Shown: piece after piece, positions 9,702 to 24,194 of the stretch | Layout: each line of letters opens with the position of its first letter | Position numbering within the stretch: the stretch's first letter is position 1 | From: Klebsiella quasipneumoniae subsp. quasipneumoniae | GTDB lineage: Bacteria; Pseudomonadota; Gammaproteobacteria; Enterobacterales; Enterobacteriaceae | NCBI RefSeq assembly: GCF_020525925.1 | Contig: NZ_CP084876.1 | Coordinates: forward strand, 5,270,001 to 5,334,000 | DNA length: 64,000 nucleotides | Reading direction: 5' to 3' | The notes under the pieces: model-generated | The model's input: the letters and a program-made list of their open reading frames with translations, nothing else | What the model was told of the DNA's origin: nothing | Databases searched by the model: none | Program-made: the position numbers and the translations under genes

Positions 9702-9941
9702 AAAAAAGGCGACAGATTACTCTGTCGCCTTTTTCCTCACTGACCACCCTTAACGGGCTCTTCTTTCCCTGTTCGCTAACGACTTACCCTGTCTTTCCCT
9801 TAGCGTCCAACGGTCCCTGTTTCTTCCTTTTCCCTTTGAAACGTTTCCAAAACGCGTGTCATCCTGACAATCCTGTGGTCTTCGCCTCCTGGCGCTTCCT
9901 GACCCCTCGTCCTGAGTCCTCATCCTTTTCAGCATCCTCGC
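9702..9941 (-). ncRNA. csrC: CsrC regulatory RNA
   Basis: Read on the minus strand, this 240-nt stretch carries many GGA-containing motifs (CAGGAUG, GAGGACUC, UCAGGAAG, CCAGGAGGCG), the binding signature of CsrA. Segments such as GCGCCAGGAGGCGAAGAC closely match E. coli CsrC. It ends in a strong terminator, GGCGACAGA loop UCUGUCGCC plus U-run (9702-9735). A -10 like TAATAC lies at 9953-9948. CsrC sequesters CsrA and so relieves repression of glycogen synthesis, biofilm and other target mRNAs. The position upstream of yihI is as in E. coli. The 5' end is approximate. Confidence 0.93.
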
Positions 9942-9953
9942 CGTTGTGTATTA

Positions 9954-10216
9954 CTTTACCGTGTTGACAAAAATCGACAACCAGTCTGGCCGTTAAAAAT
10001 CTACTTTCAGATTTCTCTATTTTTATAATTTATTTAGTTTCATATGGTTATGATTTATTGGCCTTATTTTTCTCAGGCATGTCCTATACGAAGAATAGCC
10101 AATATCTCACAAAGTGCAGGGTTTTTACTTACAGAACCGGCGTGCGGTAAAAACAGCCTTTTTCTGCTGTTCAGGTATAATCCCTGCCATAGCCTGTTTT
10201 AACGGAGACGACCGTC
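9954..10216. promoter_or_regulatory. Divergent csrC/engB control region
   Basis: An AT-rich gap between the csrC promoter and the engB start. It must contain the upstream control sites of csrC (UvrY-dependent in E. coli) and the engB promoter. A GGTATAAT-like -10 (AGGTATAAT at about 10171-10179) lies about 40 bp before engB. I see no open frame of interest. Confidence 0.5.
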
Positions 10217-10852
10217 TTGACCAACTGGAATTATCAACTGACGCACTTTGTCACCAGCGCGCCAGATATCCGCCATCTTCCTGCCGATACTGGTATTGAA
10301 GTGGCATTCGCCGGCCGCTCCAATGCGGGAAAATCCAGCGCACTGAATACGCTGACCAACCAGAAAAGCCTGGCGCGGACCTCCAAAACGCCCGGACGTA
10401 CACAGCTGATTAACCTGTTCGAAGTTGCCGAAGGCAAACGCCTGGTCGACCTGCCCGGCTATGGTTATGCGCAAGTCCCGGAAGAGATGAAGATCAAGTG
10501 GCAGCGCGCGCTGGGAGAATACCTGGAAAAACGTCTGTGCCTGAAGGGCCTGGTGGTTCTGATGGACATTCGCCACCCGCTTAAAGATCTCGATCAGCAG
10601 ATGATCCAATGGGCGGTAGAAAGCGATATTCAGGTGCTGGTGCTGCTGACCAAAGCCGATAAGCTCGCCAGCGGCGCGCGTAAAGCGCAAGTGAATATGG
10701 TGCGTGAAGCGGTACTGGCCTTCAATGGCGATGTCCAGGTTGAACCCTTCTCCTCGCTGAAAAAATCTGGCGTGGATAAGCTGCGACAGAAGCTGGATAG
10801 CTGGTTTAACGAAATCCCACCGCAGGAAGAAGAGCGCGCCGCAGACGAGTAA
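10217..10852 (+). CDS. engB: Ribosome biogenesis GTP-binding protein EngB/YihA (YsxC)
   Basis: 211 residues with a TTG start at 10217, as in the E. coli gene; AACGGAG lies a short distance upstream. The TrmE-Era-type GTPase motifs are G1 GRSNAGKSS (residues 33-41), the TPGRTQ switch, G3 DLPGYG and G4 TKAD. EngB is an essential factor for late 50S subunit maturation. It is transcribed alone, in opposite direction to the flanking sRNA genes csrC and spf. Confidence 0.96.
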   Translation: MTNWNYQLTHFVTSAPDIRHLPADTGIEVAFAGRSNAGKSSALNTLTNQKSLARTSKTPGRTQLINLFEVAEGKRLVDLPGYGYAQVPEEMKIKWQRALGEYLEKRLCLKGLVVLMDIRHPLKDLDQQMIQWAVESDIQVLVLLTKADKLASGARKAQVNMVREAVLAFNGDVQVEPFSSLKKSGVDKLRQKLDSWFNEIPPQEEERAADE

Positions 10853-10866
10853 TCGTCACGAACAGC

Positions 10867-10894
10867 CGGATAAGAGCGTACCGCGCCTTATCCG
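10867..10894. repeat. REP-like palindrome after engB
   Basis: CGGATAAG and CTTATCCG form an 8-bp inverted repeat around a GC-rich loop, resembling the E. coli REP/BIME core. It lies 14 bp after the engB stop, opposite the end of the convergent spf gene. Confidence 0.6.
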
Positions 10895-10954
10895 AGTTCC
10901 TCTCCAGAATCAAGCACAAGCGTGTCCTGTTCCTTTGCCACTTTTCTTTCGCGC

Positions 10955-11065
10955 AATAAAAAACGCCCCGGTCATAAATGACCGGGGCGGCTAAAATATT
11001 CAGCCAAATCCGATTACGTGAAGTAAAAGGTCTGAAAGATAGAACATCTTACCTCTGTACCCTAC
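10955..11065 (-). ncRNA. spf: Spot 42 RNA
   Basis: About 111 nt on the minus strand. The 5' end GUAGGGUACAGAGGUAAGAU and the unstructured stretch around UCGGAUUUGGCUGAAUAUUU match E. coli Spot 42 almost base for base. It ends with a strong hairpin (CCGCCCCGGUCAUUUAUGACCGGGGCG, described here in two arms at 10965-10988) and a U-run. Spot 42 is an Hfq-binding sRNA that base-pairs with galK and other carbon-use mRNAs and is repressed by cAMP-CRP. It lies directly downstream of polA, as in E. coli. An imperfect CRP-like half site (TGTGA) sits about 85 bp upstream. Confidence 0.96.
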
Positions 11066-11212
11066 GCGAATAACTCTACTCTTCTTTCGCTCACGGATAA
11101 AGCATTTTTTGTAGTTTTTTTTCACTATTTACATAGCAAATTCAAATGATCCTCACAAAACTCTATAAGTTATGTTGCTTACTTACAGAAAATCGCGTTG
11201 CGCTTTGTATAC

Positions 11213-14005
11213 TTAGTGCGCTTGATCCCAGTTTTCTCCGCTGCCCACTTCCACCAGCAACGGTACCGCCAGCGTAGTGCTGTTCTCCATCAGTTCGTGG
11301 ATCTTTTTCGATACGGCATCAAGCTCATCTTTATGCACTTCAAAGACCAGTTCATCGTGAACCTGCATGATCATCCGCACGCGAGGCTTCTCGCTGCGCA
11401 GCCATTCATCAACGGCAATCATCGCCCGCTTGATGATATCCGCAGCCGTCCCCTGCATCGGGGCGTTAATCGCCGCACGTTCCGCACCGGCGCGACGAGC
11501 GCCATTGCTGGACTTGATATCCGGTAAATAGAGTCGACGGCCATCCAGCGTTTCAACATAACCTTGCTCCTTCGCCTGTGCGCGGGTGCGCTCCATATAC
11601 TCCAGCACGCCCGGATAACGCTCGAAATAAAGATCCATGTACTTCTGCGCTTCTTTACGCGGGATGTTCAGCTGGCGGGCCAGGCCAAAGGCGCTCATGC
11701 CATAGATCAGACCGAAGTTGATAGCTTTCGCACTGCGCCGCTGTTCGCTGCTGACGCTGTCCAGCGGTAAGCCAAACACTTCAGCCGCCGTCGCCCGGTG
11801 AATATCCTTCCCTTCCGCGAAGGCGGTCAGCAGGCCTTTATCCCGCGACAGGTGCGCCATAATGCGCAGCTCGATTTGCGAGTAGTCCGCCGAGACAATG
11901 ACGTAATCTTCCGGCGCGATAAACGCCTGGCGAATACGGCGCCCTTCTTCGTTACGCACCGGAATATTTTGCAGGTTTGGATCGGTAGACGACAAACGGC
12001 CAGTGGCGGTAACCGCCTGATGATAGGAGGTATGCACGCGGCCCGTTTTGGGGTTAATCATCAGCGGCAGCTTATCGGTATAGGTCGACTTCAGCTTCGC
12101 CAGCCCACGGTACTCCAGAATCACCTTCGGCAACGGGTAATCGAGCGCCAGCTCTTCCAGTACCTCTTCAGAGGTTGACGGCGCGCCGCCCGGCGTCTTC
12201 TTCAGCGGTTTGATACCCTGTTTTTCAAACAGGATCGTTTGCAGCTGTTTGGTGGAGGAGAGATTAAACGCTTCCCCGGCGATCTCATGCGCCCGCTGCT
12301 CCAGCTCAACCAGGCGCTGGGCAATTTCCTGCGAGTGCGCATGCAGCACGGCGGGGTCGATTTTAACGCCATTGCGCTCAACGCGAGACAGCACCGGCAC
12401 CAGCGGCATTTCAATGTGCTGGAAGATATTCAGCGGACCTTCATGCTGCTGCAGCTTCGGCCACATTTTCAGATGCAACTGAAGCGTGACGTCGGCGTCT
12501 TCCGCCGCGTAGCGACCAGCCTCTTCCAGCGCAATCTGGTTAAAGGTGAGCTGATTCTTACCCTTGCCAGCGATCTCTTCGAAGGTAATCGTTTTATGCT
12601 TCAGCCAGCGGTCGGAAAGACTGTCCATATCGTGGCGGCCCGCCACGCTGTCGAGAATGTAAGATTCCAGCATGGTATCGAACGCAATCCCGCGCAGCTC
12701 AATGTCGTAATTAGCCAAAATGCCGCGATCGTATTTGAGATTTTGCCCAACCTTGAGCAGCTTCTCATCCTCCAGCAGCGGTTTAAGCAGCGCCAGCACG
12801 CGCTCACGCGGGATCTGGTCCGGCGCATCAAGGTAATCATGCGCTACCGGGACATAGGCGGCCACGCCCGGCTCAACAGCGAATGAAAGGCCGACCATGT
12901 TGGCGGAGATGTTATCCAGGCTGTCGGTTTCCGTATCAAAGGCAAAGAGCGGCGCCTGCTTCAGCTTATCGATCCAGGTGAGCAGCGTGGCCTCATCAAG
13001 GATAGTGACATAGTGTTCTGCTGAAAGTGCAGTAGCGGCTTCAACCTCTTCTTCGGCTTCTGCTGCTGCTGCGCGCACTGCAGGTTTCGCAGCCGGTTTG
13101 CCCCCCTTCGCCTGCAGCCATTTCCCGGCTTCAACGTCGGTGGTCCAGCGCTTAAACTCATACTGTCTGAACAGCGCCAGCAGATCGTCTGCCGCCGGCG
13201 GCTGCACCTCAAGCTCTTCACAAGTGAGCTCCAGCTCGACGTCGGTTTTGATGGTCGCCAGCTGATAAGAGAGATAAGCCACCTCCTTGTTCTGCTCCAG
13301 CTTCGCCGCCATCGTTTTCGCGCCGCGGAAGCTCAGTTCAGCGATTTTCTCCGGTTCCGCATACAGCGTATCGAGGCCGCCAAGGCCTTGCAGCAGCGCC
13401 TGGGCGGTCTTTTCGCCCACACCCGGCACGCCAGGAATGTTATCCGAGGAGTCGCCCATCAGCGCCAGGAAATCAATAATCAGCTCCGGCGGGACGCCGT
13501 ATTTGGTAACCACCTCATCCGGCCCGAGGATAGTGTTGGTCATGGTATTGATCAGGGTGATCCCCGGCGTCACCAGCTGGGCCATGTCTTTATCGCCGGT
13601 ACTGATCAGCACTGGCCGTCCGGCCCTTTCCGCTTCCCGCGCCAGGGTGCCAATCACATCGTCAGCTTCGACGCCCGGGACCGCCATCAGCGGCAGCCCC
13701 ATCGCTTTCACCATCTTATGCAACGGCTCAATCTGCGCGCGCAGATCGTCCGGCATCGGCGGGCGATGAGATTTGTAATGTTCGAACAATTCATCACGGA
13801 AGGTTTTCCCTTTCGCATCAAAGACCACGACGGCATGAGTCGGTTGATACTGCAGAATCAAACTGCGCAGCATATTCAGTACGCCGTACATAGCCCCGGT
13901 GGGCTCCCCTGCGCTGTTAGTCAGCGGCGGAAACGCATGATACGCCCGATAAAGATAGGAGGAGCCGTCAACGAGGATGAGAGGGTTTTCTGGGATCTGA
14001 ACCAT
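11213..14005 (-). CDS. polA: DNA polymerase I
   Basis: 930 residues (E. coli 928). The 5'-3' exonuclease domain occupies about residues 1-320. An Ala/Glu-rich linker (about 305-335) precedes the proofreading domain, which keeps the metal-binding DTETD motif, so 3'-5' exonuclease activity is expected. The polymerase domain has motif A DYSQIELR, motif [15 protein letters not shown] and motif C VHDELVFE. It fills gaps in excision repair and removes Okazaki primers. It is a single gene, followed by spf on the same strand. A perfect DnaA box lies 125 bp upstream of the start. Confidence 0.98.
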   Translation of the reverse strand: MVQIPENPLILVDGSSYLYRAYHAFPPLTNSAGEPTGAMYGVLNMLRSLILQYQPTHAVVVFDAKGKTFRDELFEHYKSHRPPMPDDLRAQIEPLHKMVKAMGLPLMAVPGVEADDVIGTLAREAERAGRPVLISTGDKDMAQLVTPGITLINTMTNTILGPDEVVTKYGVPPELIIDFLALMGDSSDNIPGVPGVGEKTAQALLQGLGGLDTLYAEPEKIAELSFRGAKTMAAKLEQNKEVAYLSYQLATIKTDVELELTCEELEVQPPAADDLLALFRQYEFKRWTTDVEAGKWLQAKGGKPAAKPAVRAAAAEAEEEVEAATALSAEHYVTILDEATLLTWIDKLKQAPLFAFDTETDSLDNISANMVGLSFAVEPGVAAYVPVAHDYLDAPDQIPRERVLALLKPLLEDEKLLKVGQNLKYDRGILANYDIELRGIAFDTMLESYILDSVAGRHDMDSLSDRWLKHKTITFEEIAGKGKNQLTFNQIALEEAGRYAAEDADVTLQLHLKMWPKLQQHEGPLNIFQHIEMPLVPVLSRVERNGVKIDPAVLHAHSQEIAQRLVELEQRAHEIAGEAFNLSSTKQLQTILFEKQGIKPLKKTPGGAPSTSEEVLEELALDYPLPKVILEYRGLAKLKSTYTDKLPLMINPKTGRVHTSYHQAVTATGRLSSTDPNLQNIPVRNEEGRRIRQAFIAPEDYVIVSADYSQIELRIMAHLSRDKGLLTAFAEGKDIHRATAAEVFGLPLDSVSSEQRRSAKAINFGLIYGMSAFGLARQLNIPRKEAQKYMDLYFERYPGVLEYMERTRAQAKEQGYVETLDGRRLYLPDIKSSNGARRAGAERAAINAPMQGTAADIIKRAMIAVDEWLRSEKPRVRMIMQVHDELVFEVHKDELDAVSKKIHELMENSTTLAVPLLVEVGSGENWDQAH

Positions 14006-14401
14006 AATTTCCGTGCCTGTTTATCAGATTATGGATAAAGGATGCCACAGACGGGCATGAAATCCTGAATTTTTCCCGCATTTCGCGGAAAAGATTCAAC
14101 GATCGTCGCGATCGCGCGACAACTTAGCTTGTGGATAACTTTGTGCATAGTTTTACAACGTCAGCTTATCCGCCCCGGGAAATAAATGAATAAATAGTAT
14201 TAATTACTATTTATCAATCACTTAAAAACAGATCAGCGATCCTGGCATTAATTTGATGACCTAATCTTCCATGTGGATAGAAGATCCTTGTTTTTTTCTG
14301 TTCTGGTAAGACCCGTCATTTGCCGCGTTTTCTGGTAAAATCAGCCCCTTGCGCAGCTTAAAGGCGCTCTTTGTCAGCCTAACTTTCTGAATAAACTAAC
14401 T
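14006..14401. promoter_or_regulatory. Divergent polA/yihG intergenic region with DnaA boxes
   Basis: A 396-bp region without genes between two divergent starts. It contains one perfect DnaA box (TGTGGATAA, 14130-14138) and a one-mismatch copy (TGTGGATAG, 14272-14280). An AT-rich block at about 14180-14230 (AATAAATAGTATTAATTACT and neighbours) is a likely promoter zone. Both promoters must lie here but I cannot place them firmly. Confidence 0.6.
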
Positions 14402-15310
14402 ATGTCGAGATTACTCGCTGCGATAACACTTCCGCTGAGTATCGCCTTAACCATCTTAGTCACCGTTATCTGCTCTGTACCGATCATCGTCGCCGGGCTG
14501 ATTAAACTGCTGGTCCCCATTCCAGCGGTATGGCGCTCTATATCCGTTTTTTGCAATTTTATGATGTACTGCTGGTGCGAAGGGCTGGCGCTGCTGTTGC
14601 ATCTCAATCCCTGGCTAAAATGGGACGTCCAGGGTCTGGAAGGCCTGAACAAAAAGAACTGGTATCTGCTGATCAGCAACCACCACAGCTGGGCAGATAT
14701 CGTGGTGCTGTGCGTACTGTTCCGCAAGCATATTCCGATGAATAAGTACTTCCTTAAACAACAGCTGGCGTGGGTACCGTTCATCGGTCTCGCCTGCTGG
14801 GCGCTGGATATGCCTTTTATGCGCCGCTATTCGCGTAGCTATCTTATTCGTCACCCGGAACGCCGTGGTAAAGATGTCGAAACCACCCGCCGTTCATGTG
14901 AGAAATTCCGCTCACATCCGACGACTATCGTCAATTTCGTGGAAGGCTCGCGTTTTACCGACGCAAAAAAGCGCGAGACGCGCTCCCCTTACCACAATCT
15001 TTTACCACCGAAAGCGGCAGGTATTGCCATGGCGCTCAATGTTCTCGGTTCGCAGTTCGATAAACTGCTGAACGTTACGCTGTGCTACCCGGAAAATAAT
15101 GCAAGGCCGTTTTACGACATGTTAAGCGGCCGACTGACGCGCATTGTGGTTCGTATCAATCTGGTACCGATTGGCGAGGAGCTACACGGCGATTACGTCA
15201 ACGATAAGAACTTTAAGCGTGGCTTCCAGCGCTGGCTGAATGGGCTGTGGGAAGAGAAAGACCGTCAGTTAACTGACATCATGCGGGACAAAGAAAGGAC
15301 GCCACGGTAA
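14402..15310 (+). CDS. yihG: 1-acyl-sn-glycerol-3-phosphate acyltransferase family protein YihG
   Basis: 302 residues (E. coli 310 with a longer N-terminus). It has an N-terminal hydrophobic region (about residues 5-40) that anchors it in the inner membrane. Acyltransferase block I is NHHSWAD with the H94-x4-D99 pair, and block III is VEGSRF near residue 180. YihG is a second LPA acyltransferase, adding unusual acyl chains to lysophosphatidate and affecting motility in E. coli. In E. coli yihF lies between yihG and dsbA; here it is missing and the two convergent genes are 40 bp apart. Confidence 0.93.
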   Translation: MSRLLAAITLPLSIALTILVTVICSVPIIVAGLIKLLVPIPAVWRSISVFCNFMMYCWCEGLALLLHLNPWLKWDVQGLEGLNKKNWYLLISNHHSWADIVVLCVLFRKHIPMNKYFLKQQLAWVPFIGLACWALDMPFMRRYSRSYLIRHPERRGKDVETTRRSCEKFRSHPTTIVNFVEGSRFTDAKKRETRSPYHNLLPPKAAGIAMALNVLGSQFDKLLNVTLCYPENNARPFYDMLSGRLTRIVVRINLVPIGEELHGDYVNDKNFKRGFQRWLNGLWEEKDRQLTDIMRDKERTPR

Positions 15311-15322
15311 AACAGATAGAGT

Positions 15323-15350
15323 AACGCCGGTCAGTGACCGGCGTTTTTTT
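15323..15350. terminator. Terminator between yihG and dsbA
   Basis: AACGCCGGTC, loop AGT, GACCGGCGTT followed by seven T on the plus strand. It ends yihG and, being nearly symmetrical, may also serve the convergent dsbA, whose stop codon starts at its edge. Confidence 0.88.
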
Positions 15351-15973
15351 TATTTCTTCTCAACCAGCTGCTTCACGGTATCCGCATACTGAGCGACGAA
15401 GACATCCATATTGCTGGTGTCCATCCCCTGCGGGTTCAGCTGGTACTTACCATTGACGTACATAGCCGGTACCCCCTGCAGCTGCAGATCGGCTGCCGCT
15501 TTCTCCTGCTGAGCGACCAGAGATTTCACCACGAAGCTGTTCCATGCGGCATCGTAGTCTTCCCCTTTCACGCCAGCGTCGACGAACACTTTACGAATGT
15601 CAGCCAGGCTCTGCACGATCTGGTTTTTCTGCACCGCTTCGAACATCGGCGCCGTAATTTTATCTTCAACGCCCAGCGCGATGGCAACAGCCCATGCCTG
15701 CGTCAGCTCCTTGCCCAGCGGCCCCAGGAACTCGACGTGGTATTTGGTCATTTTGGTGCCTTCTGGCAGTTTCTGGCGCACGCTGTCAGAGACATGCAGC
15801 ACTTCTTCAAACTGATAGCAGTGCGGGCAGTAGAATGAAAAGAACTCAAGCACCTGTGGCTCGCCAGCAACCGGCTTATCAAGGGTGATGTACTGCTTGC
15901 CGTCGGTGATCTGGGCAGCGGATGCACTAAAAGCCAGAATCATACCAGCCAGCGCCAGCCAAACTTTTTTCAT
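15350..15973 (-). CDS. dsbA: Periplasmic thiol:disulfide oxidoreductase DsbA
   Basis: 207 residues. A Sec signal peptide ([19 protein letters not shown]) is followed by a mature chain starting AQIT. The active site is Cys49-Pro-His-Cys52, which is C30-C33 of the mature protein, and the cis-proline loop is GVPAMY. It introduces disulfides into exported proteins and is reoxidised by DsbB. It lies 27 bp downstream of srkA on the same strand, forming the srkA-dsbA operon, which in E. coli answers to the CpxR envelope-stress regulator. Confidence 0.97.
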   Translation of the reverse strand: MKKVWLALAGMILAFSASAAQITDGKQYITLDKPVAGEPQVLEFFSFYCPHCYQFEEVLHVSDSVRQKLPEGTKMTKYHVEFLGPLGKELTQAWAVAIALGVEDKITAPMFEAVQKNQIVQSLADIRKVFVDAGVKGEDYDAAWNSFVVKSLVAQQEKAAADLQLQGVPAMYVNGKYQLNPQGMDTSNMDVFVAQYADTVKQLVEKK

Positions 15974-16000
15974 GATTTACTCTCTCCTGGATATATCACA

Positions 16001-16987
16001 TTAATACATTGGCGTTAACTGAAGCGGGGGTTCCTGTAGAACCTTCACCTGCTCGAGAAAAGTAGACGTCTGCCCTCGCCAGTAATCCTCCCCGGTTAAC
16101 CAGGGGAAATTAACCGGGAAAGCCGGATCGTCCCAGCGTCTGAGCAACCACGCCAGATAATAAACCAGTCGCATGGCGCGTAAAGGTTCAATAAGCGCGA
16201 TTTCATCGCTGTTAAAGGGGCTGAATTCCTCATAGGCCTCGACGATGGTCTCCAGCTGCATACGCTGTTCAGCCTTATCGCCGTTGAGCAGCATCCACAG
16301 ATCCTGAATCGCCGGGCCGGTTCGCGCATCGTCTAAGTCAACAAACAGCGGCCCATCGCGCCAGAGGATATTGCCTGCATGGCAGTCACCATGCAGGCGC
16401 AAAGTAGTCCCGCCGCCGTGCCATTGGGTCATGACGGCAGCGATGAGTTTATCGGTCGCCTTCAGGAAATCGGCCTTCAGGCCTGACGGGATAAGCGTCG
16501 ACTGTTCAAATACCTGGCGCGGTTCCAGCAGATACTCCTGCACGCCAATCTCCGGACGCGCAGAAAAGCGCTGTTTGCGCCCGGTCTGGTGCAGGCGCCC
16601 AAGATAACGGCCAACCCACTCCATCTGATCAAGGTTATCCGCCTCGAACTGTCGGCCGCCAAGGCTTGGGAAAACGGCAAAATAAAATCCCTGATGCTGA
16701 TGAAGCGTACTGTCGTTAAATAACAGCGGCGCAGCAACGGGCACTTCATCTTCTACAAGCTGAAGCGCAAACTGGTGTTCTTCAAGGATCTGCGCTGCCG
16801 ACCAGCGCTCAGGACGATAGAACTTCACCACATAGCGATGACGCTCTTCGTCCTGGAACTGATAAACGCGGTTCTCATAGCTGTTCAGCGGGGTAAGACC
16901 GGAGTCCACCCGCATACCCAGATCGAATAATCCATCGATAATGGTATCCGGGCGAAGCGTCTGAAAAGTAAAAGCCTTATCGTGCAT
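16001..16987 (-). CDS. srkA: Stress response kinase A (YihE)
   Basis: 328 residues, the same as E. coli. It is an aminoglycoside-phosphotransferase-like Ser/Thr kinase with the catalytic loop LHGDCHAGN (around residue 200) and the metal-binding FVDLDDA segment about 18 residues later. In E. coli SrkA protects against death after envelope and other stresses, opposing MazE-MazF. It is cotranscribed with dsbA, which fits a link to the Cpx response. Confidence 0.95.
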   Translation of the reverse strand: MHDKAFTFQTLRPDTIIDGLFDLGMRVDSGLTPLNSYENRVYQFQDEERHRYVVKFYRPERWSAAQILEEHQFALQLVEDEVPVAAPLLFNDSTLHQHQGFYFAVFPSLGGRQFEADNLDQMEWVGRYLGRLHQTGRKQRFSARPEIGVQEYLLEPRQVFEQSTLIPSGLKADFLKATDKLIAAVMTQWHGGGTTLRLHGDCHAGNILWRDGPLFVDLDDARTGPAIQDLWMLLNGDKAEQRMQLETIVEAYEEFSPFNSDEIALIEPLRAMRLVYYLAWLLRRWDDPAFPVNFPWLTGEDYWRGQTSTFLEQVKVLQEPPLQLTPMY

Positions 16988-17062
16988 CCTGACATCCGAT
17001 AATCGTACGAATAGTTCAGGATATCATCTCATTGCGCTTTACGCGGCAGCGCTTACAACCTT

Positions 17063-17332
17063 TTACTCTTTTATTACGCCGCGGGCGCGCAACAGCGCGG
17101 TTTTAAAGTCCTCTTCATAATCCTTCTGAATACCCGGGATGACAGCATCTTTTGAAGAATCACGCATCTTCAGGTGATAGATCAGAATATCGTCGGAAAG
17201 ATCGCTCAGTTCGCCATCATAGCCGGCCTCTTTCGCCAGCTTCTGCAAAAATTGCATCAGGTTCAGTTCAGGCTCTTTCTGCCAGGCGGGCTGGAGGAGT
17301 TCAATTACTTCATTCAGACGTTTACATTTCAT
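17063..17332 (-). CDS. yihD: Conserved protein YihD (DUF1040)
   Basis: 89 residues from ATG 17332 ([14 protein letters not shown]), nearly identical to E. coli YihD. AAGGAG lies 7 bases upstream, which favours this start over an ATG two codons earlier. It is a small, helical, charged cytosolic protein of unknown function. It sits upstream of srkA with about 75 bp between, and is divergent from mobA. Confidence 0.93.
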   Translation of the reverse strand: MKCKRLNEVIELLQPAWQKEPELNLMQFLQKLAKEAGYDGELSDLSDDILIYHLKMRDSSKDAVIPGIQKDYEEDFKTALLRARGVIKE

Positions 17333-17403
17333 GGTCATGCTCCTTACTCTTGATAGGGACAAGTTAACAGGGTCAATCCCACAATGAAAGAGGCGATATT
17401 CAT

Positions 17404-17985
17404 ATGCAAAGCGAGGCGATAACCGGCGTCGTGCTGGCGGGCGGCAGGGCCACGCGAATGGGCGGCATTGATAAAGGATTACAGTTGCTCAATGGACGTC
17501 CTCTCTGGCGACACGTCGCGGAGGCATTAGCTCCGCAGGTAGATGAGTTAGTGATTAGCGCCAACCGTCACCTTACGCAGTGGCAAGCCAGTGGATATCC
17601 GGTGTTTCGTGATACGCAGGCGGGGTACCCGGGTCCTTTAGCCGGTATGCTTGCTGTGATGCAGCAGGTCGCGAGTCCATGGTTTGTTTTTTGCCCCTGC
17701 GACACGCCCTTCATTCCGTCATTTTTAGTTGAGCGCTTTATCCAGCAAAAAAGCGCTGCGCCGGTGGTTTGGGCCCATGACGGCGAACGGGATCATCCCG
17801 CCGTTGCGCTGGCGCATCGGCAAATTATTCCGCATCTGGAGGCCTATCTTGCCAGCGGCGAACGCCGGGTAATGGTGTTCATGCGCCAGATGGGCGGCCA
17901 TCCGGTTAGCTTCAGCGAGGTAAAATCGGCTTTTATGAATGTGAATACGCTCGAGGATTTGCAACGTATGCAGGAGCCATCATGA
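17404..17985 (+). CDS. mobA: Molybdenum cofactor guanylyltransferase MobA
   Basis: 193 residues. The N-terminal nucleotide-binding motif is [11 protein letters not shown] with the expected Lys24 (IDKGL), as in GT-A-like nucleotidyltransferases. FCPCDTPF carries the metal-binding Asp. It adds GMP from GTP to Mo-molybdopterin, making the bis-MGD cofactor of nitrate, DMSO and formate enzymes. Its stop overlaps the mobB start (ATGA). Confidence 0.95.
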   Translation: MQSEAITGVVLAGGRATRMGGIDKGLQLLNGRPLWRHVAEALAPQVDELVISANRHLTQWQASGYPVFRDTQAGYPGPLAGMLAVMQQVASPWFVFCPCDTPFIPSFLVERFIQQKSAAPVVWAHDGERDHPAVALAHRQIIPHLEAYLASGERRVMVFMRQMGGHPVSFSEVKSAFMNVNTLEDLQRMQEPS

Positions 17986-18488
17986 TCCCGCTATTAGCGA
18001 TTGCCGCCTGGAGCGGTACAGGGAAAACGACATTATTAAAGCGTCTCATTCCTGAGCTGTGCGCTCAAGGATTACGCCCTGGTCTGATCAAGCATACCCA
18101 TCATGATATGGACGTGGATAAGCCGGGCAAAGATAGCTATGAATTGCGCAAGGCGGGCGCTGCGCAAACCATTGTCGCCAGCGAACAGCGGTGGGCGCTG
18201 ATGACCGAAACACCCGAGAAGCCGGAATTAGATCTCACATGGCTGGTCAGTCGAATGGATGCCAGCAGACTGGACCTTGTTTTGGTCGAGGGTTTCAAGC
18301 ATGAAGCAGTGCCTAAGATCCTGCTTTTTCGGCAAAACAGCGGCCATCGTGTGGAAGAGTTAACGATGGATGATCATACCATCGCCGTGGCCAGCGATGT
18401 ATCGATCGCGACCTCACTTCCGCTGTTGGATTTAAATAATATTCCGCAGATTGCGACATTTATTGTCGGCTGGTTAGCGAAGCAGTAG
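17982..18488 (+). CDS. mobB: Molybdopterin-guanine dinucleotide biosynthesis adapter MobB
   Basis: 168 residues, slightly shorter than E. coli (about 170-175). A P-loop [12 protein letters not shown] at residues 8-19 and the conserved HTHHDMDVD segment identify MobB, a GTP-binding protein that assists MobA but is not essential. It starts inside the mobA stop codon. It is convergent with the rRNA operon 220 bp downstream. Confidence 0.94.
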   Translation: MIPLLAIAAWSGTGKTTLLKRLIPELCAQGLRPGLIKHTHHDMDVDKPGKDSYELRKAGAAQTIVASEQRWALMTETPEKPELDLTWLVSRMDASRLDLVLVEGFKHEAVPKILLFRQNSGHRVEELTMDDHTIAVASDVSIATSLPLLDLNNIPQIATFIVGWLAKQ

Positions 18489-18540
18489 CAGAACTTCAGG
18501 CGATATTTTTCCCTGAGTCAGTGCTGCATAGCTTGTCCGC

Positions 18541-18601
18541 GCCACAGGGGCGTAGCCCCATGTCGAATCCGTAGCCCCGGTAAGCGCAGCGCCACCGGGG
18601 G
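18541..18601. repeat. REP-like palindromes between mobB and the rRNA operon
   Basis: At 18571-18601 the sequence CCCCGG(TAAGCGCAGCGCCA)CCGGGG forms an inverted repeat. A smaller GGGGC/GCCCC pair lies at 18547-18559. The same core recurs at 41853-41879 and 55552-55575, so this is a dispersed intergenic repeat. Confidence 0.7.
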
Positions 18602-18618
18602 AGGCATACCCCACACAG

Positions 18619-18649
18619 CAAAAAACCCCGCACCTTTCGGAACGGGGTT
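18619..18649 (-). terminator. rRNA operon terminator T2
   Basis: On the minus strand AACCCCGTTCCG, loop, GTGCGGGGTT is followed by a run of six T. It is the second of two terminators after 5S rRNA. Confidence 0.88.
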
Positions 18650-18660
18650 CTTTTTAAACG

Positions 18661-18695
18661 CAAAAACAAAAAGCTCAGTCTTTCGACTGAGCTTT
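18661..18695 (-). terminator. rRNA operon terminator T1
   Basis: On the minus strand AAAGCTCAGTC, GAAA loop, GACTGAGCTTT then TTTGTTTTTG. It closely resembles the E. coli rrnB T1 hairpin and lies 13 bp past the 5S 3' end. Confidence 0.93.
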
Positions 18696-18707
18696 CTGCT
18701 TTATTTG

Positions 18708-18827
18708 ATGCCTGGCAGTTCCCTACTCTCACATGGGGAGACCCCACACTACCATCGGCGCTACGGCGTTTCACTTCTGAGTTCGGCATGGGGTCAGGTG
18801 GGACCACCGCGCTAGTGCCGCCAGGCA
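18708..18827 (-). rRNA. rrf: 5S ribosomal RNA
   Basis: 120 nt on the minus strand, from UGCCUGGCGGC to its pairing partner GCCAGGCAU, matching enterobacterial 5S throughout. It is the last gene of the operon; no distal tRNA follows, unlike E. coli rrnC, which carries aspT and trpT. Confidence 0.98.
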
Positions 18828-18923
18828 AATTCTGTTTTATCAACACGTCCTGCGGACGCATCGACTAATCTGTATCGAAGCTGAAAATCTTCTCTCAATC
18901 CGCCAAAACATCTTCGGCGTTGT

Positions 18924-21825
<2,902 letters not shown>

Positions 21826-22015
21826 TCACAACCCGAAGATGTTTCGTAAAACATCATCGTGTCGCGAAAATTTGAGAGACTCGAACACACATTAACTGTG
21901 TGTCGTTTCAATTTTCAGCTTGATCCAGATTTTTAAAGAGCAAATATCTCAAACGTCACCCGAAGATGAGTTTTGAGATATATCGGTACGCGTCTTTCAC
22001 TCACGAACCAGCAAG

Positions 22016-22091
22016 TGGCGTCCCCTAGGGGATTCGAACCCCTGTTACCGCCGTGAAAGGGCGGTGTCCTGGGCCTCTAGACGAAGGGGAC
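22016..22091 (-). tRNA. gltU: tRNA-Glu (anticodon UUC)
   Basis: 76 nt in the 16S-23S spacer, minus strand, starting GUCCCCUUCGUCUAGAGG and ending with encoded CCA. The acceptor stem GUCCCCU/AGGGGAC pairs fully and the anticodon loop CUUUCAC gives UUC. It is the single spacer tRNA, as in E. coli rrnB, C, E and G. Confidence 0.98.
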
Positions 22092-22176
22092 ACTGAAGTC
22101 TCAATCGCAAGACGCCTTGCTTCTCTACTTTCATCAGACAATCTGTGTGAGCACTACAAAGGCAGGTTCTTTAAGG

Positions 22177-23716
<1,540 letters not shown>

Positions 23717-23848
23717 AAGTTTGATGCTCAAAGAATTAAACTTCGTAATGAATTACGTGTTCACTCTTGAGACTTGGTATTCATTTTTCGTCCGAGGACG
23801 TTAAGAATCCATGTCACTTTGAGTGCCCACACAGATTGTCTGATAAAT

Positions 23849-23860
23849 TGTTAAAGAGCA
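23849..23860 (-). promoter_or_regulatory. rRNA leader boxA antitermination element
   Basis: TGCTCTTTAACA on the minus strand, in the leader 133 nt before 16S. It matches the boxA of enterobacterial rRNA operons, where the NusB-NusE antitermination complex assembles. Confidence 0.9.
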
Positions 23861-23897
23861 GTGCCGCTTCGTTTTTCGCTGCGGCGCGGGGGTGTGC

Positions 23898-23925
23898 ATA
23901 TTACACTTTCCCGCTGCAGAGTCAA
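23898..23925 (-). promoter_or_regulatory. rRNA promoter P2
   Basis: On the minus strand -35 TTGACT (23925-23920) and -10 TAATAT (23903-23898) are 16 bp apart, followed by a GC-rich discriminator. Confidence 0.9.
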
Positions 23926-24016
23926 GCATTTATTTTCGCTTTTCTCTGCGAGGTTCTCACCGGAACCCCGCTGACCCGGCGGCTTGCTTGCCGTTGTTCC
24001 GTGTCAGTGGAGGCGC

Positions 24017-24044
24017 ATTATAGGGAGTAATTCTGAGGTGACAA
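24017..24044 (-). promoter_or_regulatory. rRNA promoter P1
   Basis: On the minus strand -35 TTGTCA (24044-24039) and -10 TATAAT (24022-24017) are 16 bp apart. The downstream sequence GCGCC then CCACTGACACGG matches E. coli rrn P1 initiation regions. An A/T-rich block just upstream (24054-24085) fits an UP element and Fis sites. The divergent yieP starts 150 bp away. Confidence 0.93.
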
Positions 24045-24194
24045 GGGGAAATGCAAAAAAACTTTTCAACCGTCTCTTTTTTCAACAATGCGGCGAGGAA
24101 TGTCGCAAAAAACCGCCGTTTTGCTGTTTTAACCGACGAAACGGGGCGCCTGGTGGCATACTGTTAGTGTAGAGAAAAGAAAGGAACGGCATTT

